Assembly: GCF_002499975.2 (NCBI RefSeq)
Contig: NZ_CP052766.1
Span: forward strand, 2,604,001 to 2,668,000
Source: Alteromonas pelagimontana
GTDB lineage: Bacteria > Pseudomonadota > Gammaproteobacteria > Enterobacterales > Alteromonadaceae
Direction: 5' to 3'
DNA length: 64,000 bases
Every line of letters begins with the position of its first letter. The stretch's first letter is position 1. Positions 1 through 8,619 of the stretch are shown here, piece after piece. Position numbers and translations under genes: made by a program. The notes under the pieces are model-generated. The model did no database searches, had not been told where the DNA came from, and saw only the letters and a program-made list of their open reading frames with translations.

Positions 1-1109
1 TAACTGTAACGTCAGTGTTGTCGGGCAACCGCAACTTTGAAGGGCGTATTCATCCCGATGTCGCCGCCAATTATCTTGCCTCACCGCCGCTGGTGGTGGC
101 ATACGCATTAGCCGGTAATATGAAAGTAGATATTACTAAAGAGCCCTTAGCGAAGAATAAAGACGGCAAGCCTGTATATTTAAAAGATATATGGCCGACG
201 AATGAGGAAATCCAATCCTTAATCAACCAGTTTGTATCGGGAGATTTGTTTAAACAGAAATACGCAGACATCTTCAAAGGCAATGACGTCTGGAGAAATC
301 TTGAGGTTTCGACTGCGTCGGTTTACGACTGGCCAGAGTCCACTTACATTAAACAACCGCCGTTTTTTGAGAAAATGAAGAAGGAGCCTTCAGCCTTAAC
401 CGCTATCGAGAATGCACGGTGCCTGGTGAAAGTGGGAGATTCAATCACAACCGATCATATTTCTCCGGCGGGGGCAATTGCGCCCGATAGCCCGGCAGGA
501 CAATATCTGCAAGAGCATGGTATTGAACCCCCACATTTTAATTCCTATGGTTCTCGTCGGGGTAATCACGAAGTCATGATGCGAGGCACTTTTGCTAATG
601 TACGATTAAAAAACCAGCTGGCGCCTGGCACCACAGGCAGTGCTACCACGCACTATCCGAGCGGTGACAGGATGTCAATTTTCCATGCGGCAATGCGTTA
701 TAAAAAAGATGGCGTATCGGCGGTGGTGATCGGAGGTAAGGAATACGGGACGGGTTCAAGCCGTGACTGGGCGGCTAAAGGGCCTTCGCTGCTGGGAGTA
801 AAGGCAGTGATAGCAGAGAGCTACGAACGCATTCATCGTTCCAACCTGATTGGAATGGGGATATTACCGCTGCAATTCAAACCTGGCGAAAACGCTGACT
901 CTTTGGGCATTCAGGGGGACGAGCGCTTCTCCGTTTCAGTCGTCGGACGAGGGCAAAAAGACGTACAGGTTACAGTAACTACTGACGACGGTGAAACCCG
1001 ACACTTTATGGCCGATGTGCGTATCGATACCGCTAACGAATTCACTTACTTTGAACACGGCGGAATCTTGCACTATGTGATCCGTGACTACCTGCAAAAA
1101 GCCAGCTAG
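1..1109 (+). CDS. acnA: Aconitate hydratase A, C-terminal part (5' end outside window)
   Basis: This is the C-terminal part of the TCA-cycle enzyme that interconverts citrate and isocitrate in the cytoplasm. The frame is open from the first bases of the window, and the codons before the first possible start already read TVTSVLSGNRNFEGRIHP, a conserved internal aconitase segment, so the start lies upstream of the window. About 368 residues are visible, against roughly 870-900 for a whole AcnA. The swivel domain is clear: GDSITTDHISPAG, the FNSYGSRRGNHEVMMRGTF segment and GSSRDWAAKG, which supplies substrate-binding Ser/Arg residues. The cluster cysteines are expected in the missing part. A terminator-like hairpin follows the stop codon. 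Confidence 0.95.
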   Translation, partial: TVTSVLSGNRNFEGRIHPDVAANYLASPPLVVAYALAGNMKVDITKEPLAKNKDGKPVYLKDIWPTNEEIQSLINQFVSGDLFKQKYADIFKGNDVWRNLEVSTASVYDWPESTYIKQPPFFEKMKKEPSALTAIENARCLVKVGDSITTDHISPAGAIAPDSPAGQYLQEHGIEPPHFNSYGSRRGNHEVMMRGTFANVRLKNQLAPGTTGSATTHYPSGDRMSIFHAAMRYKKDGVSAVVIGGKEYGTGSSRDWAAKGPSLLGVKAVIAESYERIHRSNLIGMGILPLQFKPGENADSLGIQGDERFSVSVVGRGQKDVQVTVTTDDGETRHFMADVRIDTANEFTYFEHGGILHYVIRDYLQKAS

Positions 1110-1131
1110 GCCGTAGCGGATTATTATGAGA

Positions 1132-1172
1132 AAGCCAGCCGGTGCTTTGCACCCGCTGGCTTCTTAGCTTTT
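1132..1172 (+). terminator. Probable intrinsic terminator after acnA
   Basis: A 13-bp stem with one mismatch (AAGCCAGCCGGTG against CACCCGCTGGCTT) and a 5-nt loop is followed by CTTAGCTTTT. It begins 23 bp after the acnA stop. The T-rich tail is interrupted, so termination may be incomplete. Confidence 0.65.
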
Positions 1173-1174
1173 GA

Positions 1175-1359
1175 GCTGCGCTAATTGTGTTCGAGCTAAC
1201 CCTACTAAACCTTCACGAAATTGGCTTGTCAAGAGTGGGATAGTAAGGCTCGGGTACGCATGTCATAGCTGACTCGAACTAGGAAGCGCAACGATGCAGG
1301 CCTAAACAAAGTGCTGTTGAGGCGTGCACTGCTTATCCAGAATTCAGGCTAATTAGTAT
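1175..1359 (-). repeat. Intergenic repeat copy 1, degenerate, between acnA and DUF3392
   Basis: Positions 1175-1240 contain GCTGCGC-AATTG-GTTCGA followed by CCTTCACGAAATTGGCTTGTCAA, closely matching the segment at about 27526-27580 and, inverted, the one at 36208-36242. A weak ATTAGTAT end lies at 1352-1359, abutting the DUF3392 stop codon. On the minus strand the ACTAAT end comes first after DUF3392, the same orientation relative to the upstream gene as in the other copies. The middle is diverged. The family name and function are unknown to me. Confidence 0.55.
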
Positions 1360-1682
1360 CAAATATACCGACGTCTTTCCGCGAGTATTCCCAGAATGAT
1401 AAACGCCATGACAAACCCGATACCTTGAAGATACCACGGCAAGTATTTAATAATGTGAAGTACAAATGGCGCGCCGTACAAGGTGAGGGCACCATAGCCA
1501 AATGCACAGAGCAGCACAAATAAGGTAGTGCGGATGATAAAATGGCAAGGAGCCAACAGTAATTTGAAATGTTTGTTAATGATATCGCCGTATACCACCA
1601 AAATGGTCGCCATGAGCATTAAACTCATAGGGGTATAGTATTCGGATAACCAGCGGCTTAACTGACCGAGTAAATCTATCAT
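1359..1682 (-). CDS. DUF3392 family membrane protein
   Basis: A 107-residue protein with three to four hydrophobic segments: about residues 18-32, a stretch around 40-68, and 82-100. Length and pattern match the DUF3392 family, small inner-membrane proteins of unknown function common in Alteromonas and Vibrio. The C-terminus is basic (ERRRYI). The ATG is preceded by AGAGAAG at a usable ribosome-binding distance. It stands alone, convergent with acnA, and its stop codon touches the end of an intergenic repeat. The family assignment is from memory of the pattern. Confidence 0.7.
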   Translation of the reverse strand: MIDLLGQLSRWLSEYYTPMSLMLMATILVVYGDIINKHFKLLLAPCHFIIRTTLFVLLCAFGYGALTLYGAPFVLHIIKYLPWYLQGIGFVMAFIILGILAERRRYI

Positions 1683-1861
1683 TTATACTTCTCTCACAGC
1701 TAGTAACACCACCTGTACAACCCACTCAGCGCACTTTTTCTGAGCGGTTATCGATTGATACGGAGCGGTATTATCACCATAGAACATGGTAATTTATATT
1801 TAAATTCTGCGAGGCAATTTTAAAACGTTATGATTGAGGCGTCAGTAGGAAATGCGCATGT

Positions 1862-1891
1862 TTATCGCCAGCCACGTATGACTGGCGATAA
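1862..1891. terminator. Perfect 10-bp hairpin downstream of the isomerase gene
   Basis: TTATCGCCAG and CTGGCGATAA form a perfect stem around a 10-nt loop, 16 bp after the end of the minus-strand isomerase gene. There is no T-run on either side, so it may be a 3'-end stabilising structure or an atypical terminator. The rest of the 1683-1906 gap shows no gene. Confidence 0.4.
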
Positions 1892-1906
1892 GGTATACTC
1901 GGAAGA

Positions 1907-2788
1907 TTACCCGGCAATCAATGCTGAAGTGGCTTTATAACCCTGCTTAAGCGTTTCCAGTTTGTCGTTGGTGACATCCCGCTCGACAAAACGGTGTTCA
2001 ACGCCCGCCTGCTTTGACTGAGCAAAAATAGGCGCAAAATCAATTGTACCTGTTCCTACATCGGCGAAATTTCCAGCTTTGTCCATATCTTTTACATGCC
2101 AAAGTTTAAAGCGGCCGGGGTACTGTTTGAAATAGGCTAAAGGATCTTGTTTAGCTTTAACAACCCAGAAAATATCCATCTCCATTGCCATTAAATCGGC
2201 CTGGACGTCATTTAATAAAACGTCATAGGGAAGCTGCCCGTCAGTCTTTTTGAATTCAAAATCGTGGTTATGATAGGCCAGTGTCAAACCTTGCTTCTTA
2301 CACGCTTCGCCCCATTTGTTGCAGTCTTGCGCCAGCTTCTTGTAAACATCAATGGAATTGCCGCGTTGCTCTTCTGTTAAATAAGGAATGACGACATACT
2401 TGTGGCCTACCTCAAGAGCAGTATCAATGACTTTGTTCACACCATCTTGACGGAAGGTGTCCAGAGGAATATGAGCTGAAGGTGCGCTCATCCCTTCGCC
2501 TTCCACCAGCTTACGGATCTCTTTGGGGGAATGGTTAAAATAACCGGCAAATTCCAGCTCTTTATAACCTACAGCAGAAACCAGCTTAAGGGTGGCAGGC
2601 ACGCTTACACCCATCATATCCCGCAGCGTGTATAGCTGGAGACCAACTTTTGCAGATGATTGCGCCGCAAATGCAATGGATGAAGGTAAAGCTAACAGGC
2701 TAAGCCCCGCAGCGCCCACTTTTATAAATTGTCTTCGGTTGCATCCTGCAGTTGCCTTAGCGGATGTTTTGTTGAAACTGCCAGTCAT
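1907..2788 (-). CDS. Tat-exported sugar phosphate isomerase/epimerase-like TIM-barrel protein
   Basis: A 293-residue protein of the xylose isomerase-like TIM-barrel (AP-endonuclease-2 fold) family. The start is the ATG at 2788 because GGAG lies 7 bp upstream; a start 12 codons earlier has no comparable site. The N-terminus carries a twin-arginine signal (NRRQFIKVGAAGLSLLALPSS, cleavage after AFA), so the product is probably periplasmic. Metal-ligand-like residues occur in LAYHNHDFEF, MEMDIFW, KLWHVKDMD and the C-terminal VERD. It lies 68 bp downstream of the lacI-type gene and is probably cotranscribed with it. Relatives act on keto-sugars or inositol derivatives; the substrate is unknown, and a role in 3-keto-sugar metabolism is inferred from the neighbours. 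Confidence 0.8.
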   Translation of the reverse strand: MTGSFNKTSAKATAGCNRRQFIKVGAAGLSLLALPSSIAFAAQSSAKVGLQLYTLRDMMGVSVPATLKLVSAVGYKELEFAGYFNHSPKEIRKLVEGEGMSAPSAHIPLDTFRQDGVNKVIDTALEVGHKYVVIPYLTEEQRGNSIDVYKKLAQDCNKWGEACKKQGLTLAYHNHDFEFKKTDGQLPYDVLLNDVQADLMAMEMDIFWVVKAKQDPLAYFKQYPGRFKLWHVKDMDKAGNFADVGTGTIDFAPIFAQSKQAGVEHRFVERDVTNDKLETLKQGYKATSALIAG

Positions 2789-2856
2789 TGTTTTTCTCCG
2801 TTCGTTAGTTTCGCTCGCTGTCATACCCTGTAAGCCAGCATGCTGTTGCTACACCT

Positions 2857-3867
2857 TCAGATAGCCCTTGGCGCAGGGCCAGTGCTGGCTCGCGCTATTA
2901 GCTCATAAGGCATAATCACTTTGGGTGCTCGTTTTATTTTGCCATCAAGCACATCAATTAATAAGTTAACCGCGGTATGACCAAATTCCTCTGCCGGCTG
3001 GGCAATAGTTGTCAACGGCGGATCGCTAAACGCTGAAAAGGCTATGTCATCGAAACCGGCCACTGAGATATCGTCAGGTATTTTTAAACCGGCTTGCTTA
3101 AATCCTTGCATGGCGCCTATAGCAGTTTCATCATTTTCGCAGAAAACGGCAGTGGGCCGCGTATTATGTGCCAGTATATGCTTAGCTGCTTCATGACCAG
3201 ACTGCAACGTAAAGTCGCCCGCAAACAGTAGAGCATCATCAAAAGCAATGCCTGCCTCAGCCAGTGCATCACGATAACCTGCAAGCCTTTCCTGGGTAAG
3301 GGGGCTCGATTTCGGACCTTTAATTAAGGCGATGCATTTATGGCCCAGACTAATGAGATGTCGCGTCATAGCCCGGGCAGCAGTGCGATTATCCAGCGTG
3401 ACCACGGGGCACAAGCTGGTATCAAGCACTTCGCAGGCATTTACCATCGGCAGCAGCTCACGATCTTTGAGCATTGAACTATCGAAAGGGTTGTGAGCGC
3501 GCAGCTGTATGAGACCATCGGCCTGCGAGGTTTGCACCATTTTGGCATAGCCAGCTTCAATTTCTTCATTTCCCAGGGTGTTGCCCAGCAAAAGGGAGTA
3601 TCCGCGCTCGGCAGCAGCTTCCTGCATGCCGCTAATCACTCTGGCGAAAAAAACATTGGCGACCGTAGGCACCAATACAACGAGGTTTTGAGTTTTGCCA
3701 GAGCGAAACTTTACGGCCATCAAGTTAGGTTTATAGCCCACTTCACTAATTGCAGACATCACGCGGCTACGCGTTTTTGGTGACACCCGTTCGGGCTGCT
3801 GCAGTGTTCGTGAAACTGTTGCAACTGATACACCCGCTAAACCCGCTACTTCCCTGATATTAGGCAC
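2857..3867 (-). CDS. LacI family transcriptional regulator
   Basis: A 336-residue repressor. Its N-terminal helix-turn-helix (NIREVAGLAGVSVATVSRTL) and hinge (VGYKPNLMA) precede a periplasmic-binding-protein-like sensor domain ending near FDDIAFSAFSDPPLTTIAQP, a typical LacI-family segment. The GTG at 3867 is preferred because GAGG precedes it by 6 bp and the protein then begins MPNIREVA, as relatives do; an in-frame TTG at 3879 lacks this. It diverges from the sugar oxidation operon starting at 4145, across a spacer with two dyad sites, so it most likely controls that operon and itself in response to a sugar. The ligand cannot be read from sequence. Confidence 0.9.
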   Translation of the reverse strand: MPNIREVAGLAGVSVATVSRTLQQPERVSPKTRSRVMSAISEVGYKPNLMAVKFRSGKTQNLVVLVPTVANVFFARVISGMQEAAAERGYSLLLGNTLGNEEIEAGYAKMVQTSQADGLIQLRAHNPFDSSMLKDRELLPMVNACEVLDTSLCPVVTLDNRTAARAMTRHLISLGHKCIALIKGPKSSPLTQERLAGYRDALAEAGIAFDDALLFAGDFTLQSGHEAAKHILAHNTRPTAVFCENDETAIGAMQGFKQAGLKIPDDISVAGFDDIAFSAFSDPPLTTIAQPAEEFGHTAVNLLIDVLDGKIKRAPKVIMPYELIARASTGPAPRAI

Positions 3868-3906
3868 CCGCTGCCTCAAACAAAAAACTCTTCATTATTA
3901 ATTTCA

Positions 3907-3920
3907 TGTAACCGATAACA
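3907..3920. promoter_or_regulatory. Candidate LacI operator near the regulator gene
   Basis: TGTAACCGATAACA is an imperfect 14-bp dyad with a central CG and TGT/ACA ends, resembling LacI-family operators. It lies 40 bp upstream of the lacI start, a place for autoregulation. It shares the TGTAA half-site with the dyad at 4067-4080. Confidence 0.4.
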
Positions 3921-4053
3921 TTGTATTACGAAAGAATTACCTATTTAATTAGAAAAATCCAGTGGTAAAATAGAAAATTACACAAATAAACAACAATGTA
4001 TTTCAGGTTTTATTACATTTACGATAGTTTACCTGCATTAGAGACGAAACTAA

Positions 4054-4084
4054 TTGACACAGTTAAATGTAATCCGTTACATTT
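4054..4084 (+). promoter_or_regulatory. Candidate promoter with embedded operator for the sugar oxidation operon
   Basis: TTGACA at 4054-4059 is a consensus -35 element; 17 bp later TTACAT (4077-4082) could be a weak -10. Between and over them lies a perfect inverted repeat, AAATGTAA-TCCG-TTACATTT (4065-4084). A repressor bound there would cover the -10 and the spacer. It is about 60 bp upstream of the first start codon. Binding by the divergently encoded LacI protein is an inference. Confidence 0.5.
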
Positions 4085-4144
4085 TTACAGAACTTACATA
4101 TTTATAACATTGCGGATTATATTGCCAGCAGGCGGGAGAATAGA

Positions 4145-5302
4145 ATGGCAAGAATGGAAAAAATACGCATCGGCATGGTAGGTGGCGGTGAAGGCGCATT
4201 TATCGGCGCTGTTCATCGGCACGCAGCGGCGTTAGATGGCCAATACGAGCTGGTTTGTGGCGCCTTTAGCCGAGACGCTGGAAATAACCAACGTACTGGT
4301 GACAGCTTGTCGTTGGATGCTGCGCGTGTGTATGCATCATGGGAAACGCTTCTGGAAAAGGAATTGAAGTTACCTGAACAAGAGCGCATGGAAGTGCTGG
4401 TTATTGTCACCCCTAACCATCTTCATGTTCCTATCTCCATTGCTGCAATGGAAGCTGGTTTTCACGTTTTCTGCGAAAAACCGGCAGCGCTGAATCTGGC
4501 CGAAGCAAAAAGCCTGAAATCTCACCTGGATAACAATAATGTGCTGTATGGTCTGGCGCATACTTACATCGGCTATCCGATGGTTTGGCAGGCTCGGCAG
4601 ATGGTGTTGAATGGCCAGTTGGGCAACGTTCGAAAAGTTTACGTGGAATATCCTCAGGGCTGGCTGACTGCTAGCGAAGAAACCTCAAATAAGCAGGCCT
4701 CCTGGCGCACCGATCCCTCGCAATCAGGCGGTAGTGGCTGTATGGGTGATATTGGCACCCACGCGTTTGGTCTGCTGGAATTTATTCTTTCACAAAAAGT
4801 CACGCACTTATGCGCGGATCTCAATACTGTGGTGGAAGGTCGCAGGCTTGATGATGACGGTGCTGCTCTGATACGCACAGAGAAAGGGGCGAGTGGCGTA
4901 CTGATAGCCAGCCAGGTTTGCGCGGGCGAAGAAAACGCGTTGAAAATCCGGGTTTATGGAGACAAAGGCGGGCTTGAGTGGCAACAGATGGAGCCAAACT
5001 CTGTCATTTATCGCCCGCTTGGCGAGCCTTATCGGGTTTATCGTGCAGGGGGCGGTCAGCCAGGACTTTATGATGAAGCTGCAGCACGTTGCCGAACGCC
5101 AGGCGGTCATCCTGAAGGTTATCTGGAAGCCATGGCTAATCTTTACACTGCTTTTGCTAAGGCAGTGCGTGCAAAACAGACAGGAACGGCAGAAGGTGTG
5201 CCGGGCTTAACCTCAGGTATACGGGGTATGGCGTTTATTGATGCAATGCTGAGTAGCAGCAAAAGTGAAACGAAATGGCAAGCTATTCCGGACACTGAGT
5301 GA
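4145..5302 (+). CDS. Gfo/Idh/MocA family oxidoreductase
   Basis: A 385-residue NAD(P)-dependent sugar dehydrogenase-like protein. The Rossmann nucleotide-binding segment (RIGMVGGGEGAFIG) is at the N-terminus, the EKP motif (FCEKPAA) near residue 110, and the catalytic-region motif GDIGTHAFGLLEF near residue 200. GGGAG lies 6 bp before the ATG at 4145; an ATG three codons later is also possible. No signal peptide is seen, so it is cytoplasmic. It is the first gene of the plus-strand operon. Family members oxidise or reduce sugar ring hydroxyls and keto groups, including C3 of glucosides; here it probably reduces or oxidises a keto-sugar. The substrate is not determined. Confidence 0.85.
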   Translation: MARMEKIRIGMVGGGEGAFIGAVHRHAAALDGQYELVCGAFSRDAGNNQRTGDSLSLDAARVYASWETLLEKELKLPEQERMEVLVIVTPNHLHVPISIAAMEAGFHVFCEKPAALNLAEAKSLKSHLDNNNVLYGLAHTYIGYPMVWQARQMVLNGQLGNVRKVYVEYPQGWLTASEETSNKQASWRTDPSQSGGSGCMGDIGTHAFGLLEFILSQKVTHLCADLNTVVEGRRLDDDGAALIRTEKGASGVLIASQVCAGEENALKIRVYGDKGGLEWQQMEPNSVIYRPLGEPYRVYRAGGGQPGLYDEAAARCRTPGGHPEGYLEAMANLYTAFAKAVRAKQTGTAEGVPGLTSGIRGMAFIDAMLSSSKSETKWQAIPDTE

Positions 5303-5356
5303 TTCAGGAACAATTAATAAGCCATCTTTTTCACCACAGATTTTAGGAGAAACAAC

Positions 5357-6415
5357 ATGACAGCAATAAAGGGCCCAGCTATTTTTCTCGCGCAGTTTGC
5401 TGGCGATTCTGCCCCATTCAATAGCCTTGAAGGTATGGCAAAATGGGCAAGTTCTCTGGGCTACAAAGGGCTTCAGGTTCCTACCAACGATCCCGCAATT
5501 TTTGATTTGGAAAAAGCGGCGCAAAGCCAGCAGTATTGTGATGACATCAAGGCCATGTGTGCAGAAGCTGGTGTACAGATCACCGAGCTTTCAACTCACC
5601 TGCAGGGTCAGCTTGTGGCGGTGCATCCTGCCTACGATGAACTGTTCGATAACTTCGCACCTGCGCATTTGCACGGTGATGCAAAAGCTCGTACAGAATG
5701 GGCTGTTAACCAACTGAAGCTAGCAGCAAAGGCGAGCCAGCGCCTGGGTTTAACCGCTCATGCTACGTTTTCAGGCGCGTTGATGTGGCATTTGGTTTAT
5801 CCATGGCCGCAGCGTCCGGCTGGGCTGGTAGAGCAGGGTTTCGCTGAATTAGCCAAGCGTTGGAAGCCGATACTGGATGTGTTCGATGAGGCTGGCGTTG
5901 ATCTTTGCTACGAAATTCATGCTGGCGAAGATTTACATGACGGCGCCTCTTTCGAGCGTTTTCTAGCCGCGGTGGATAATCATCCGCGCGCTAATCTGTT
6001 GTTTGACCCAAGTCATTTCGTTTTACAGCAAATGGATTATCTGGATTTTATTGACAGATATCACGACCGTATCAAGATGTTTCACGTTAAAGACGCAGAA
6101 TTTAATGCGAACGGCCGTTCCGGCGTCTATGGCGGTTACATGGACTGGATCGATCGGCCAGGGCGTTTTCGCTCATTAGGCGATGGCCAGGTCGATTTTA
6201 AAAGCATATTCAGTAAGCTAACCCAGTATGGGTTTAATGGCTGGGCGGTACTGGAGTGGGAATGTTGTATAAAAGATTCAGCACAAGGCGCCGCTGAAGG
6301 CGCGCCCTTTATCGCCGAGCATATCATCCAACGAGCTACAACAACGTTCGATGATTTTGCTGGAGCCAATAGCAGTGAAACACGCAATCGCCGAATTCTG
6401 GGATTGGATAAGTAG
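5357..6415 (+). CDS. Cytoplasmic sugar phosphate isomerase/epimerase-like TIM-barrel protein
   Basis: A 352-residue protein of the xylose isomerase-like TIM-barrel family, without a signal peptide. Likely metal ligands are the Glu in CYEIHAGED, the Asp in LLFDPSHF, the His in KMFHVKDAE and the late Glu in VLEWEC. AGGAG lies 7 bp before the ATG. It follows the Gfo/Idh gene by 54 bp. Pairing of Gfo/Idh proteins with this family recurs in operons for keto-sugars and C-glycosides. It is longer than the other two TIM barrels of this locus and is the only one predicted to stay in the cytoplasm. Confidence 0.82.
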   Translation: MTAIKGPAIFLAQFAGDSAPFNSLEGMAKWASSLGYKGLQVPTNDPAIFDLEKAAQSQQYCDDIKAMCAEAGVQITELSTHLQGQLVAVHPAYDELFDNFAPAHLHGDAKARTEWAVNQLKLAAKASQRLGLTAHATFSGALMWHLVYPWPQRPAGLVEQGFAELAKRWKPILDVFDEAGVDLCYEIHAGEDLHDGASFERFLAAVDNHPRANLLFDPSHFVLQQMDYLDFIDRYHDRIKMFHVKDAEFNANGRSGVYGGYMDWIDRPGRFRSLGDGQVDFKSIFSKLTQYGFNGWAVLEWECCIKDSAQGAAEGAPFIAEHIIQRATTTFDDFAGANSSETRNRRILGLDK

Positions 6416-6466
6416 GTAGGTGCGGCGGCAATGCCAAGAGATTGCCGCCAAGCAAGGAGGATAACA

Positions 6467-7687
6467 ATGAATACAATAACTCTGCGCCTAAGCGTAATGA
6501 TGTTTCTCCAGTTTTTTATTTGGGGAGGCTGGTTTGTTACTTTGGGTACGTACCTTGGAAGCAATCTATCAGCTACTGGCGGTCAGATTGGTATGGCATT
6601 TTCTACCCAATCCTGGGGGGCAATTATCGCGCCTTTCATTGTCGGTTTAATTGCGGACAGATTTTTTAACGCAGAACGTATTTTAGGTGTATTGCACCTG
6701 ATAGGTGCTGTGCTTATGTACTGCATGTACCAGGCGACTGATTTTGATGCATTTTATCCTTATGTTTTAGGTTATATGATTGTCTTTATGCCGACACTGG
6801 CGCTGGTTAATTCGGTGTCGTTCGAGCAGTTGACTAACCCGTCCAAGCAGTTCGGGAAAATCAGAGTGTGGGGTACCATCGGTTGGATTGTCGCGGGGTT
6901 GATGATCAGCTATGTGTTCTCTTGGGATGCACAACAAGCCATCCAGGAAGGAATGTTGCGTAACACCTTTATGCTTTGTGCCATTGCTTCGCTTGCTCTG
7001 GGAATCTTCAGCTTTACGTTACCTAAAACGCCTCCTAAAGGTGCGGGCGCAGGCACCGGATTACGGGAAGTTCTGGGAATAGACGCACTGGCACTGCTAA
7101 AAAGCCGTAACTTTCTGATCTTCTTTCTTTCCTCGGTACTCATTTGTATTCCTCTGGCATTTTATTACCAGAACGCTAACCCGTTTTTAACCGAAATTGG
7201 TGTGGAAAACGCAACGGGTAAAATGACGCTGGGACAGGTGTCAGAAGTTTTATTTATGCTGGCGCTTCCGGTATTTTTAAATCGATTCGGCATTAAGAAA
7301 ACGCTGTTGCTGGGGATGCTGGCGTGGGTGTTGCGATATGTCTTTTTTGCCTACGGTAATGCTGACAGCGGCATAGTATTGCTTCTTATCGGCATTGCAT
7401 TACATGGCGTGTGCTACGATTTCTTCTTCGTTTCCGGGCAAATTTATACCGATGCCAAAGCCGGAGCAAAAATAAAGAGCGCCGCGCAGGGGCTCATTAC
7501 CCTGGCAACCTATGGTGTAGGTATGTTGATTGGTTTCTGGGTAGCAGGTCAGATTACTGAAGCGTACTCTACCGAGAGTGGTCATATCTGGACTAATGTA
7601 TGGTTATTCCCTGCCGCTTTCGCTTTAGTGGTGCTGGTTATATTCGCGCTGCTATTTAAAGATGAGAAGGTATCAACCGATGGTTAA
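6467..7687 (+). CDS. MFS transporter of the nucleoside:H+ symporter (NupG/XapB-like) type
   Basis: A 406-residue inner-membrane carrier with about 12 hydrophobic segments. The N-terminus (LRLSVMMFLQFFIWGGWFVTLGTYL) and the QIGMAFSTQSWGAIIAPFIVGLIADR loop are typical of the NHS group. The ATG at 6467 is chosen because AAGGAGG precedes it by 6 bp; a start 12 codons earlier lacks a site. Relatives in sugar operons of marine bacteria often carry sugars rather than nucleosides. Its position among keto-sugar enzymes suggests it imports the periplasmic oxidation or cleavage products. Its 3' end overlaps the next gene by 8 bp. Confidence 0.85.
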   Translation: MNTITLRLSVMMFLQFFIWGGWFVTLGTYLGSNLSATGGQIGMAFSTQSWGAIIAPFIVGLIADRFFNAERILGVLHLIGAVLMYCMYQATDFDAFYPYVLGYMIVFMPTLALVNSVSFEQLTNPSKQFGKIRVWGTIGWIVAGLMISYVFSWDAQQAIQEGMLRNTFMLCAIASLALGIFSFTLPKTPPKGAGAGTGLREVLGIDALALLKSRNFLIFFLSSVLICIPLAFYYQNANPFLTEIGVENATGKMTLGQVSEVLFMLALPVFLNRFGIKKTLLLGMLAWVLRYVFFAYGNADSGIVLLLIGIALHGVCYDFFFVSGQIYTDAKAGAKIKSAAQGLITLATYGVGMLIGFWVAGQITEAYSTESGHIWTNVWLFPAAFALVVLVIFALLFKDEKVSTDG

Positions 7688-8567
7688 TTCTCGTAGGAAC
7701 CTCTTAAAAGGTTTAGCATACTCTGGGGTGGGGCTGGCGGCTTTTGGTGGCACCGCACTGGCACAAGCTGACGCGAGTAAAGGCCCGTTGAAAATAAAAG
7801 GGAACATAAATCATTCAGTGGCCCGCTGGACCTTCGGTGATTTATCTATCGAAGCGTTGTGTAAGTTGGTCAAGCGCATTGGTTTTTCTGCTATTGACCT
7901 TGTCGGGCCTGAAGATTGGCCCGTGCTGAAACGTTACAATATCGACTCGTCAATGTGTAACGGCGCTGAGTTGAATCTGGAAGATGGATGGTGTGACAAG
8001 CGCTTTCATCAAAAGCTTACCGAGCGGTATCTTAAACATATTGATTTGGTAGCTGATGCCGGGTATCGCAACCTTATTTGCTTTAGTGGAAGCAAGAGAG
8101 GCATGTCGCGGGAAGAAGGGCTTGAAAATGCGGTTGAAGGCTTGGGCCAAGTAATTCCCCATGCGGAAAAACGAGGCGTAATTTTACAGATGGAATTGCT
8201 TAACAGTCGGGTAGATCATCCTGATTACATGGCCGACATTTCTTCCTGGGGCGTTGAGTTGTGCAAGCGATTAAAGACAGACAACTTTAAGTTGTTGTAC
8301 GACATCTATCATATGCAAATTGACGAAGGTGATATCATTCGCACTATTCGCGAAAACCATCAATATTTCGGCCACTATCACACTGGCGGTGTGCCGGGGC
8401 GTCATGAAATTGATAATTCACAAGAACTGTATTATCCCGCGATTGCCAAAGCTATCAGGGATACCGGATTTACGGGGTATCTGGCCCAGGAATTCATTCC
8501 GACACCAGAAAACAAAACAGGCAGAGCGCAATCGCTTCGTAATGCGATCGCCATCTGTGATGTCTGA
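7680..8567 (+). CDS. Tat-exported hydroxypyruvate isomerase-like TIM-barrel protein
   Basis: A 295-residue TIM-barrel protein resembling hydroxypyruvate isomerases: QMELLNSRVDHPDYM, LLYDIYHMQIDEGD, HYHTGGVPGRHEID and the late YLAQEFIPT carry the expected metal and substrate residues. The start is the ATG at 7680, with GAAGG 9 bp upstream, giving a twin-arginine signal (SRRNLLKGLAYSG, cleavage after ALA). The start codon lies inside the last codons of the MFS gene, so the two are probably translationally coupled. True Hyi enzymes are cytoplasmic and have no signal, so a periplasmic keto-sugar isomerase or epimerase is more likely here. Confidence 0.82.
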   Translation: MVNSRRNLLKGLAYSGVGLAAFGGTALAQADASKGPLKIKGNINHSVARWTFGDLSIEALCKLVKRIGFSAIDLVGPEDWPVLKRYNIDSSMCNGAELNLEDGWCDKRFHQKLTERYLKHIDLVADAGYRNLICFSGSKRGMSREEGLENAVEGLGQVIPHAEKRGVILQMELLNSRVDHPDYMADISSWGVELCKRLKTDNFKLLYDIYHMQIDEGDIIRTIRENHQYFGHYHTGGVPGRHEIDNSQELYYPAIAKAIRDTGFTGYLAQEFIPTPENKTGRAQSLRNAIAICDV

Positions 8568-8619
8568 CCATAAAAGAATAGAAAACGCTTTGCCTAAGAA
8601 GTGTTGAAGGGGACTAAAC

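Noticed and set aside
3996-4181. 61-codon frame across the divergent lacI / Gfo promoter region
   Set aside because: It covers the promoter and operator and overlaps the Gfo/Idh start, with no ribosome-binding site.
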